Virus record (IMG/VR): IMGVR_UViG_3300045738_000569
Span: 1-27,026 of that record
Reading direction: 5' to 3' (one strand)
Length of the DNA: 27,026 nt
Source of the DNA: a virus
The translations under genes and the position numbers were made by a program. Positions within the stretch are counted from its first letter, which is position 1, and each line of letters opens with the position of its first letter. The notes under the pieces are model-generated. The model saw only the letters and a program-made list of their open reading frames with translations, searched no databases and was not told where the DNA came from. Shown one piece after another: positions 11,715 through 18,700 of this stretch.

Positions 11715-11728
11715 ATTAACTTATAGCC

Positions 11729-11971
11729 ATGCACAAGTCTTGGAACCATCGCCAGAGGATCGGAGGAGCGGAGTCGCTGGGCAGTAACAGTGCGGGCGGT
11801 TACTTCGAGAAACGCCCAGTACCCCAAAGCTGCTGGAAGCACGGGTATCACAAGTGGATTACCAGAAAGTATACACGAACTTGCAGGATTTGCGGGTTCC
11901 ACCAAGACCTAGCTCACACAACTAAGTGGGGCAAAAAGATATACTCGCCAGAAATTAAGAAGGAGAAATGA
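11729..11971 (+). CDS. Small zinc-binding protein, 80 residues
   Basis: The protein contains CWKHGYHKW (35-43) and CRICGFHQDLAH (52-63), a Cys-His/Cys-Cys set that looks like one zinc finger. Lys and Arg residues are frequent and the protein is basic. No ribosome site is visible before ATG 11729, though the structured element upstream could influence this. The stop overlaps an ATG of the next frame. It may bind DNA or RNA in the recombination operon. No family is recognised. Confidence 0.6.
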   Translation: MHKSWNHRQRIGGAESLGSNSAGGYFEKRPVPQSCWKHGYHKWITRKYTRTCRICGFHQDLAHTTKWGKKIYSPEIKKEK

Positions 11972-11973
11972 TT

Positions 11974-12186
11974 ATGAAACACATTGACCACGAACAACGG
12001 GCGCATCATTCAGACTTCCCGCCCTCATCACTGCCCGCTATGGCCAAGTGTCCATGCTACAAGTCATCGGACACCGTCGGTGCAGCAGCAGTACGAGGGA
12101 CTCGGCTTCACGAGAAACTAGAATCCCTTCTGGGCAATGGTGATCTTCGGAAGCTACTGAAACGCCCTATGCCCGATGCCAAATGA
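11974..12186 (+). CDS. N-terminal fragment of a RecB/Cas4-type Fe-S nuclease, 70 residues
   Basis: The sequence MKHIDHEQRAHHSDFPPSSL, AKCPCYKSS (24-32) and AAAVRGTRLHEKLESLL (37-53) is the beginning of a phage PD-(D/E)XK exonuclease family related to AddB/Cas4. In such enzymes the first Cys of an Fe-S cluster and a metal-binding His (here Cys26 and/or Cys28, and His46) come from the N-terminus. The frame stops at 12186, before the catalytic Asp and D-x-K motifs. These appear 1.3 kb further on, in the gene at 13460-14047. ATG 11974 is chosen because AGGAG lies eight bases upstream. ATG 11968 is too close to it. From 12187 to 12329 there is only non-coding or decayed sequence. Confidence 0.65.
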   Translation: MKHIDHEQRAHHSDFPPSSLPAMAKCPCYKSSDTVGAAAVRGTRLHEKLESLLGNGDLRKLLKRPMPDAK

Positions 12187-12329
12187 CATGACACACAGCA
12201 GCAAGAGCCAACACCGGCATAGCCAAGTTACTCAACACACTAGACATCCACCCAATGAAATCAATTAACACATAGGTATCCATGATTAGTTAGTTAGACG
12301 GTACTGACATACAGAAAGACACAACTAAA

Positions 12330-12593
12330 ATGAAAGAGAGGACACCAGACCAAATCAGGGAGCAAGCCATCATGTGCTGGAAGCAGATGGCACGGCCAAA
12401 GTACGACAAGGGACAGGAGGAGAAGGGAACCAATCTCGATGACCACCCCAACCTTGTAACTGAATGCAGGTACGAGATTATAGATATGTGGTTCTACCTC
12501 GACAGCCTTTCCTATCAGCTTGACTGCAAGGACAGCCGCATAGCAGAGCTGGAGTTCGAGGTTGAGCGGTGGAAGGAGCAAGCTAAGAGGTGA
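12330..12593 (+). CDS. Hypothetical protein with C-terminal coiled coil, 87 residues
   Basis: MKERTPDQIREQAIMCWKQM leads to a central EIIDMWFYLDSLSYQLDCKD and a C-terminal heptad-like helix (RIAELEFEVERWKEQAKR) that may form a coiled coil. No family is recognised. The ribosome site is weak (GAAAG). It is the first complete gene of the segment between the two halves of the split nuclease. Its stop overlaps the GTG start of the next gene (GTGA), so the two form one translational unit. Confidence 0.55.
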   Translation: MKERTPDQIREQAIMCWKQMARPKYDKGQEEKGTNLDDHPNLVTECRYEIIDMWFYLDSLSYQLDCKDSRIAELEFEVERWKEQAKR

Positions 12594-13072
12594 CAGTAAC
12601 CCTAGACGCAACTGAAGTGGTGGTGGCACAGGTGCTTGCGACCATGCGCTATAACGTGGCACGGATGGCTGGTGTCACGAATGCCCGCATAGGATCACAG
12701 GATGACTACCAGACAGACTTGGAGGGCATGGCGGCTGAGATCGCCTTCTGCAAGGCGTTCAACTACTTCCCTGACCTGACCGTGGGGCCACGCAAGGGAG
12801 GCTGGGATGCCAAGGGCAGGGCTGGCGAGACAATCGACATCAAGGTTACGAAGTACAACTCAGGTAAGCTGCTCGCCACACTGAAGAAGAAACCGGAGGA
12901 TGCCCAGTATTATGTGCTGCTGGTCGGGGAGTGTCCTACGTACAGGCTGGCTGGCTACGCCACGGCTGAAGAGCTTTTGAAACCGGAGAACATAACAGAC
13001 TTGGGGCATGGCAAAGGCTATGCGCTGACACAAGACAAGCTGAATCAATTCAGCAACAACAAAGGAGGGTAA
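12590..13072 (+). CDS. PD-(D/E)XK-like nuclease, 160 residues, inside the split nuclease locus
   Basis: The protein has the order of a restriction-endonuclease-like fold: an N-terminal helix with acidic residues (DLEGMAAEIAFCKAF, 43-57, Glu45 and Glu50), Asp73 in GGWDAKGRAGE, and the strand TIDIKVTKYNSGKL (81-94) with Asp83-x-Lys85. A strand QYYVLLVGE (107-115) and an ending YRLAGYATAEELL (118-130) follow. This pattern is seen in phage proteins that bind or cut DNA. The substrate is unknown. It starts with GTG overlapping the previous stop, with GGAAGGAG about 11 bases upstream. Its place within an interrupted gene makes a homing-type role worth considering. Confidence 0.65.
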   Translation: MTVTLDATEVVVAQVLATMRYNVARMAGVTNARIGSQDDYQTDLEGMAAEIAFCKAFNYFPDLTVGPRKGGWDAKGRAGETIDIKVTKYNSGKLLATLKKKPEDAQYYVLLVGECPTYRLAGYATAEELLKPENITDLGHGKGYALTQDKLNQFSNNKGG

Positions 13073-13282
13073 ATGGAATACAGGACAACGTGCAGATTAT
13101 GCAAGAACGACATAGTGATAGAGGTTGACGATAAGAAGGACGCAGCGGCCAAGGAGGTCGGTGTTAATCTCGACCTATGGATAGGAAACTCGAAAGTCCT
13201 ATGCGAACCATGCTACACCTACAAGGAGACAGGCCATCGGCCAACCAACACACCACCCATGAAGGACTTCCTATTTGAATGA
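13073..13282 (+). CDS. Small zinc-ribbon protein, 69 residues
   Basis: CRLC (7-10) and CEPC (44-47) form a two-pair zinc ribbon with acidic and Lys-rich residues between (VIEVDDKKDAAAKEVGVNLD). The C-terminus is HRPTNTPPMKDFLFE. The ATG follows the previous stop directly, with AAAGGAGGG at ideal distance. The stop overlaps the next ATG (ATGA). The role is unknown. It could act with the neighbouring nuclease-like protein. Confidence 0.65.
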   Translation: MEYRTTCRLCKNDIVIEVDDKKDAAAKEVGVNLDLWIGNSKVLCEPCYTYKETGHRPTNTPPMKDFLFE

Positions 13283-13482
13283 AACACAGACACGGAACCA
13301 TTGAGGAGTGGGAGATCATCGCCAAGCAGACTCTCGCCAACCCGAAGGCAAGCAGGAGCGAATGTCTCTCTGCCCTTATCGGAATCAACCAGAGCAAGAA
13401 CGAGTGGCTCAAGGAGAAGCTCGCGGAACAGATGAAGATAGCATGGAAGGCAGACCTGAATGTCCTTAAAAAAATACCCTAA
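13279..13482 (+). CDS. Hypothetical protein, 67 residues
   Basis: MKHRHGTIEEWEIIAKQTLA continues with NPKASRSECLSALIGINQSKNEWLKEKLAEQMKIAW, a helical protein with a conserved-looking core. It starts in the stop codon of the preceding gene (ATGA) and runs 23 bases into the C-terminal nuclease gene in another frame, so translation of that gene may depend on it. No family is recognised. Confidence 0.6.
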   Translation: MKHRHGTIEEWEIIAKQTLANPKASRSECLSALIGINQSKNEWLKEKLAEQMKIAWKADLNVLKKIP

Positions 13483-14047
13483 AGAAGTCCTCTGGGCGGC
13501 GCAGTACATCATGTCTGTTGTCGGCAGGAAGAAGCTCATCACTGAGGAACGCATCTCAGTCATGCGAGGCGATGAGGAGGTCACGTTCGGCAGCATGGAC
13601 GCCTACTGCAAGGGCCACCTGTTCGACCTGAAGACCGGACAGATACGGGACTACAAGCAGCAGATGGCAGCTTATGCGCTGGGCGTCATGCAGAAGTACG
13701 GGGAGAAGAAGCTCACCTGTCATCTGGTGTACTCAAGGTTCAAGCACGTTGAGACGTTCGACTTGACTTGTGAAGAGGCTGAGGATATAGTCTATGGCAT
13801 CGTTGACTCCGTTAACGATCCTACCCGCTCACCGTGGCCATGTGAATACTGCGCTTGGTGTGACAGAAAGGAAACCTGCACAGCTTTGAAACATTTTGCT
13901 TATACCATCGGTGGCCAGATGGCCACGATGAAGCTCATCAATCTCAATGAACCTCTGGAGCCAGCCGTTCGTCAACGGTTACTTTCCATCGCGGATGCGG
14001 TGGAGAATTGGTCGGAGAACATTAGGGAAAAGGTAAACAAGGAGTAG
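13460..14047 (+). CDS. C-terminal part of a RecB/Cas4-type Fe-S nuclease, 195 residues
   Basis: This carries the catalytic motifs of a PD-(D/E)XK exonuclease: FGSMDAY (43-49, Asp47), LFDLKTG (54-60, Asp56 and Lys58) and KQQMAAY (66-72, the Q-x-x-x-Y motif). It also has a Cys cluster CEYCAWCDRKETC (128-140) that would hold an Fe-S cluster together with an N-terminal Cys. The usual N-terminus (Cys plus GT-x-LHE) is missing here but is present in the separate gene at 11974-12186. ATG 13460 has only a distant AAGG and lies inside the previous gene, so coupling is likely. A run of seven A residues follows the start. The enzyme probably resects DNA ends for ERF. Whether it works without the N-terminal part is unknown. 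Confidence 0.75.
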   Translation: MSLKKYPKEVLWAAQYIMSVVGRKKLITEERISVMRGDEEVTFGSMDAYCKGHLFDLKTGQIRDYKQQMAAYALGVMQKYGEKKLTCHLVYSRFKHVETFDLTCEEAEDIVYGIVDSVNDPTRSPWPCEYCAWCDRKETCTALKHFAYTIGGQMATMKLINLNEPLEPAVRQRLLSIADAVENWSENIREKVNKE

Positions 14048-14051
14048 TAAT

Positions 14052-14366
14052 ATGCCTGAAGAAACAAAACCAATGCTGACCTTCTCGAAGGTCGCCCGCA
14101 AAGCCTACCTCTACAAGAACGAGAAGAAGAGGGAAGGCTCAAGAGACCCTGACTATAAGGGTAAAGTGTTCGACCTAGACCTGAGCAAACTCAAGGAGAT
14201 TGCCAACGAAGATGGCATCATCGAAACCCTTCACCTGTCCGGCTGGATCGAGGAAGACCAGAGCGGAACCTCACGGGTCGGCATCGCCGTCCAGAAGGGT
14301 GTCCCTCAAGACGGAGAAGCTGCTGTAACGGAACCTGCAAAGGAACCTGCTGAAGCACCATTCTAA
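14052..14366 (+). CDS. Small OB-like or SSB-like protein, 104 residues
   Basis: The protein reads KNEKKREGSRDPDYKGKVFD (22-41), ETLHLSGWIEEDQSGTSRVG (59-78) and IAVQKG. This DYKG...SGWIE...SG...V pattern is seen in small phage and bacterial proteins thought to have a beta-barrel core. The C-terminus KEPAEAPF ends in Pro-Phe after acidic residues, like the tail of single-strand DNA-binding proteins. Together with ERF and the nuclease, a single-strand binding role is reasonable but not shown. AAGGAG precedes the ATG. A hairpin overlaps the stop codon. Confidence 0.55.
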   Translation: MPEETKPMLTFSKVARKAYLYKNEKKREGSRDPDYKGKVFDLDLSKLKEIANEDGIIETLHLSGWIEEDQSGTSRVGIAVQKGVPQDGEAAVTEPAKEPAEAPF

Positions 14367-14440
14367 TCTTACTGATCCAGTAAGATTGTCTCTCCCCTTG
14401 CCGTTTCGTAATACTGTGGTTCCGGCGGGGGGAGAGTTTT
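14365..14440 (+). terminator. Hairpin pair with terminator
   Basis: AATCTTACTG (14365-14374) pairs perfectly with CAGTAAGATT (14378-14387). Then CTCTCCCCTTGCCG (14390-14403) pairs with CGGCGGGGGGAGAG (14423-14436), 14 pairs with two G-U pairs, followed by TTTT. The second is a good rho-independent terminator. The first overlaps the stop codon of the preceding gene. No clear new promoter is seen before 14475. Confidence 0.8.
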
Positions 14441-14474
14441 AGTCACTACACATAACTATAAGGGAAAGGTTACT

Positions 14475-14876
14475 ATGAAAGTTAAAGGTCATTGGATAGA
14501 AAAGAGGGACGAAGATTACCTCAAGATGGCAGCGCAAGCTACGGCACTGGCGTTCGAGGTGGACGCTGATGCGGTGCTGGGCAGGAGCAGGGTGCAACCT
14601 CTGGTCTTTGCCAGACAGACAGCCTACTGGCTGATGCACAACATCATGGGATACTCCTACTGCGAGACCGGACGGATGTTTGACCGTGATCACGGCGGCA
14701 TTATGCACGGTATCAAGAGAGTCGAGGAGGTGCTGGATCAGGACTCGCGGAGCAAGCACGACAACGGTAGCTGGGCCAACGAGATCAGGGCATCGAAGGA
14801 AAACTTTCGGCGGTTCTATATGGTCTACAAGGAAGTCAAACTAAAGGAGGTCGAAGATGTCGCTGAGATTACCTGA
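14475..14876 (+). CDS. Stand-alone DnaA domain IV-like DNA-binding protein, 133 residues
   Basis: Residues about 35-87 match the C-terminal DNA-binding domain of the bacterial initiator DnaA: RSRVQPLVFARQTAYWLMHN (37-56), a turn, SYCETGRMFDRDHGGIMHGIKRV (61-83). The FDRDHGGIMHG part corresponds to the DnaA signature around the GRDH motif that reads the DnaA box. The ATPase and other DnaA domains are absent. The protein could bind DnaA boxes to recruit or compete with host DnaA, or bind the phage origin. AAGGGAAAGG precedes the ATG. The 20-base overlap with the next gene indicates coupling. The domain match is clear. The role is inferred. Confidence 0.85.
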   Translation: MKVKGHWIEKRDEDYLKMAAQATALAFEVDADAVLGRSRVQPLVFARQTAYWLMHNIMGYSYCETGRMFDRDHGGIMHGIKRVEEVLDQDSRSKHDNGSWANEIRASKENFRRFYMVYKEVKLKEVEDVAEIT

Positions 14877-15081
14877 AATACGCAAGCCCGCTTCAGTGTG
14901 GGAGATGAAACAAATCATCGAGATGATCGACGAACGCACCGGGGAACTGCTGCGCCATCGAGGCGAGAACGCCACAGGCGATTACCTGTGGGATAGCGAC
15001 AAGGCCAAGGCTGAGTTCTTCAAGCTCGTCAAGCAACGCAAGGGGATTCGCAAGAAGATACTCGATGTCAAATTAGACTAA
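14857..15081 (+). CDS. Hypothetical protein, 74 residues, end of the rightward arm
   Basis: MSLRLPEIRKPASVWEMKQI continues as a charged helical protein (GELLRHRGENATGDYLWDSDKAKAEFFKLVKQRKGIRKK). AAAGGAGG stands seven bases before the ATG, an ideal site. It overlaps the DnaA-like gene by 20 bases. Its last 14 bases overlap the end of the leftward gene at 15068, so the two transcription arms converge here. No family is recognised. Confidence 0.6.
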   Translation: MSLRLPEIRKPASVWEMKQIIEMIDERTGELLRHRGENATGDYLWDSDKAKAEFFKLVKQRKGIRKKILDVKLD

Positions 15082-15334
15082 TGAAAGTAACGCAACCCTT
15101 TGTAATGGCTGTTGCATCCACGGTCGGGTCTTTATCGTCGTCAGCGTACTGGCTGGACGCGACGATAATGAACTGATCGTGGACTTGCAGCAAGACCCCA
15201 AGGGTTACACAGAGGCAGGGCTTTACCTTGGACAGCTCGCTCTGGACGTAACCTGCGGGGTCAAGCCACTGCACCTTCACCCGCTTCCCAATCCATCGCT
15301 TGGGGAACTTGTTCTTATATCCTCGCCCAACCAT
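15068..15334 (-). CDS. Small conserved-style phage protein, 88 residues
   Basis: Starting at ATG 15334 the product is MVGRGYKNKFPKRWIGKRVK, then VQWLDPAGYVQSEL, CLCVTLGVLLQVHDQFIIVA and SSQY. This W-x-D...TxGxL...D-x-F-I-I-V-A-S layout is recalled from short phage proteins of unknown function with a small beta-barrel look. AAGG lies immediately before the ATG. Longer frames in the same phase overlap the nuclease-like gene and are not preferred. It is the last leftward gene and overlaps the last rightward gene by 14 bases. Confidence 0.6.
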   Translation of the reverse strand: MVGRGYKNKFPKRWIGKRVKVQWLDPAGYVQSELSKVKPCLCVTLGVLLQVHDQFIIVASSQYADDDKDPTVDATAITKGCVTFISLI

Positions 15335-15743
15335 CCTTATATTTCTCCCATGAACAGACCAAGATATTGCCCCGCCCTTTCCCTGCCGGGAAGATGATCG
15401 CGAACGAGTTCTTCTCGCTGAGGTCTTCGACTGGGATGATGTAGTAACCGTCATGGATGATGTCCTCAAAGTCCTTGGCGTAGGACGCGTAAAGTATCAG
15501 GAAGTCACAGTCACTCTTGCCATACTTTCGGGGGCTATGACGGCAATGCTTTAGCGTACACCGATAGCTTCCCCCCTTGTTGATGCTGGCTGACTTGACT
15601 TGTATCCTGCGGGAGTTCCCATCCTTCTCGGCTATCAAGTCGTAAGCGTCCTCATTGAGAGGCCAACTTACTGTGTATCCTAGTTCAACAAGTTTTCTTG
15701 CAACGGCAAGTTCCGCAACACTGCCTGTCCTTTTCGGTTCTAT
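15315..15743 (-). CDS. PD-(D/E)XK nuclease-like protein with no canonical start at its natural N-terminus, about 142 residues
   Basis: The frame reads EPKRTGSVAELAVARKLVEL, then GYTVSWPLNEDAYDLIAEKDG and RRIQVKSASI, the compact G-x-x-x-E-L...Y-D-L...Q-V-K pattern of a PD-(D/E)XK family found in phages and in some homing enzymes. It is open from 15771, just after an upstream stop, but has no ATG, GTG or TTG before the conserved Glu. A strong GGAGG stands nine bases before ATA 15743, so an AUA start is the best fit. TTG 15638 would delete the Glu and the Asp. The C-terminal part (SDCDFLILYASYAKDFEDII) is intact. A frameshift or sequence error is the alternative. It lies 20 bases after the giant virion gene. 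Confidence 0.55.
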   Translation of the reverse strand: MEPKRTGSVAELAVARKLVELGYTVSWPLNEDAYDLIAEKDGNSRRIQVKSASINKGGSYRCTLKHCRHSPRKYGKSDCDFLILYASYAKDFEDIIHDGYYIIPVEDLSEKNSFAIIFPAGKGRGNILVCSWEKYKDGWARI

Positions 15744-15762
15744 GGTTATTGTCCTCCACCCT

Positions 15763-18700
15763 TTACTCTCTCATCCCTGAAGGCCCCTCTATGAGTTGGT
15801 CGTCTGTGAGGGGTATGTTGTCAGGGTTGATGTTAAACTTACGCATCGCAAGGTCGGCCCTGACAGATTTATTATCCATAAGGCCAACTTCAACGAGTGC
15901 AGCTACCCCCGCTGTCCTCGCCCTTTTGTATATCCGTTGCAGCTCACTAATCTTCTCCTCATCAGATGCCCTCCCAAACTCCGACGACTCCATGTACTGC
16001 TTGAACCCCCAGCCCCCCTTGGTGTCCCATCTCCTTTGCATTTGACGCGCCCCAGACACAACCAGCTCGCTCACCCCATCCAACCTATATCTCCCTTCCA
16101 TTATAGATTTGTAGGCGTACTGATCCTGATTCAGCTTGTACCGCCTCCTGTCTTTCCCTTCGCCAACAGTTATCTTGTCGCTATACATCGGTGGCACTAC
16201 ATCGCCCTTGCCTGTCTTCATCATCAGCCTGTAAACCTCGCCTGAGTATGGGTCAGCAATCTTACCGGACTTCTTGAAGTCAACCACATTGAACGTCTTA
16301 GCCATGAACCTATCCCAGAAATCCTCCCTGCCTTGTGCTGTCTTCTCCCAAGTCGCAGTCTTCCACGAGGCCAATGGCACTCCCAGAACTCTTCCCTCGC
16401 CCATAGTCTCCAGCGGTGATCCCCACAGGTCTACTATGATTGGATAGCCAAGAAGTCCAACCGGGACATCCTCCTCCAGTACCTTCCCTTTCTCGTCCCT
16501 AACCCGTACCTTTTCCATCCGGCTCCTGTCGAACATTGATCGGGATTTCGTTTCCCACTCAACCTTCAACGCCTCAGACACGGTGCTGGGCTTGAAACTC
16601 TGCTTGTACGGGGAATCAACCTTGGTCAACCACTGGGCTGTGTTAGGCAGGAAGATTGATGTGAAGTCCTTTACCAGCTTCTTTTGCATCTTCCCTGCTC
16701 CCTCACCTTCCTTAATCCACCACAACGACTGCATGAAATCCTTGACCCCAGTGGCCATTGTCTGGTTCCAGAAATATCTGTTTGCGTACACCGCGCTCCC
16801 CGTGAGTTCGTGGGCGATCAGCTTGTCCCAGTCTGCCTCAATCTTTCTCCTCTTCTTTTCTGGCATCTTTTCAAGGCCGCGCTGCACCGCTGCCCCGCTT
16901 AACAGCATATGGCCAATCGGGCCGAGCCTTCTGGCGTCAACCACCCAGTCGCCTTCCTTCCATCTGGCATCTTCATTGTCAAATTTCCTTCGCAGTCCGC
17001 TCATGTTAATGAATCCGTGGTGGAAGGTTTCCTCAGTAAGATACCTTACCTTGGCCGTGTCAGTTGGATCGGACATGACCGGATTCATGTCTGGCGCAAC
17101 AATCCCGTCCTCTCTCAGCCACTTGTACGCCCCCATCGCTATCGACAACCCCACAAGGTTCTTCCCTGCTATCTGGAGGTTTTCCTTGGTGGGCATATAG
17201 CTCTCTTGAATCCCTCTCCGAATCCCCTTTGCCCCTTCCTCCTTGTACCCTCTCCACGCTCCTTTAAGTCCTGATACTGCCCCTCTGCCCATTGTGTACG
17301 GTGCGCCAAAGGGGGAAAACTGGAAGAGTTCATGCGTCACGTTCATTAAAGTTTTCTGGTACGGAGTCTGGCCTCTCCAGCCCAAGTAAAGAGCCTTCCT
17401 GCCCGCTCCGCCTGACGACAGCCATTTGTTTAGCTTTTGTATGGCTCCCGTCCATCCAGTTTCGTGCTGGAAAGACGCCATCGCAGCTCGATTCCTGTTC
17501 TGTGCCATTTCCTTTTCGGTAAACATCAGCTTGGGATTCCGTATGGCTCTCGCCCTCTTTTCAGGCGACCACTTCCTTACAGCAGCCTGTTCATCTATGA
17601 GCCGCATCATTTCCTTGTTACGGAAGATCACATCCCCCGCCATCAGCCCCTTGAAGTGAATCGTGGGTGCCATCCCGAAGGTGGCCTCGAAAAGGTCTTT
17701 GCTCACTGTCTCCACGTTCTTTGAGGACTTCTTCCCACCGAAGAGCCTCTGCCACGCCCGGAAGGCATCCACTGGGCGCGTCATGTTGGACATATTCATT
17801 GTCCCGGTTTCGTACAGGTTCACATCTGATCCCATCACTAGGGAGGAAAGCATATCACCGCCCACGGGAGTCTTGAATCTCTTGAACTCCGTCATAAACG
17901 CTTCCAGTCGCCTTCCTTTCTTATCCTTGCCCCGCGTTGCCTTCCACGCAGACCACACCCTTGATGCACCAGTGCCGCTTGTGATTCCTTTCGCGTACAG
18001 GTGAAGGAATCTTTCTGGAATCAGCTTGCTCTGTTCCATCGGGTCGGTTAGCTGTTGCAGTCTCTTGATAGTCTCGCCCCTTATCGGGTCGGGACTTTTC
18101 TCCTGCAACTTCTCCAGCTCTATCAGCTTCATCTCCCGACTCTTGCCCCACAGGAACCTGTCGGCTGCTTCGTAGACTCTGGAGCCAGTTCTCGCTGCCG
18201 CCCTTGGGGCCATCGGGAAGATGTTGCCATACACGTTTACCGCATGGGTCGTGGGGGTAAGGAAGTTTCCCTGCCACTGGGCCACGATCATGTCCACAGC
18301 GAGCTTGGGCGTCTTGTCCCCCACGAGGTTGATCTGCTCGACAACCGCCCTCTCCCAGTCGAGCATGGCGTCATCTGCCTTCTCAAAAGCCTTGTTAATC
18401 TCTGCCTCGCTGAGTTCCGGGTTCAGCTCTGCGTCCCGATGTATCTCAGCTAATTCCTCGGATTTCTTTCTGGTTTCCTCAACCCTCTTTATCATGTCCA
18501 GAAGAGTTCCCTGCTCCTCCACGGTAAGTTTCGCCCCTCCAGCCTCCGTAATGGCTTCTTGGTACACATCCCTGACAGCCACCGGATCAGATACCTTGAA
18601 GAAAGAGTAAGTCTGCATCATCTGGCCCACAAACGTCCGGTCATTGGCGAGTGTTTGCACGAAGTCCTCGTAGGCTTGTCGGTCAGCCTTCTCTCCCGTC

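Noticed and set aside
13440-13482. Programmed frameshift fusing the 13279 and 13460 genes at the run of seven A residues
   Set aside because: The second frame lies +1 relative to the first, so ordinary -1 slippage would not join them. ATG 13460 gives a direct start, and the upstream protein looks complete by itself.
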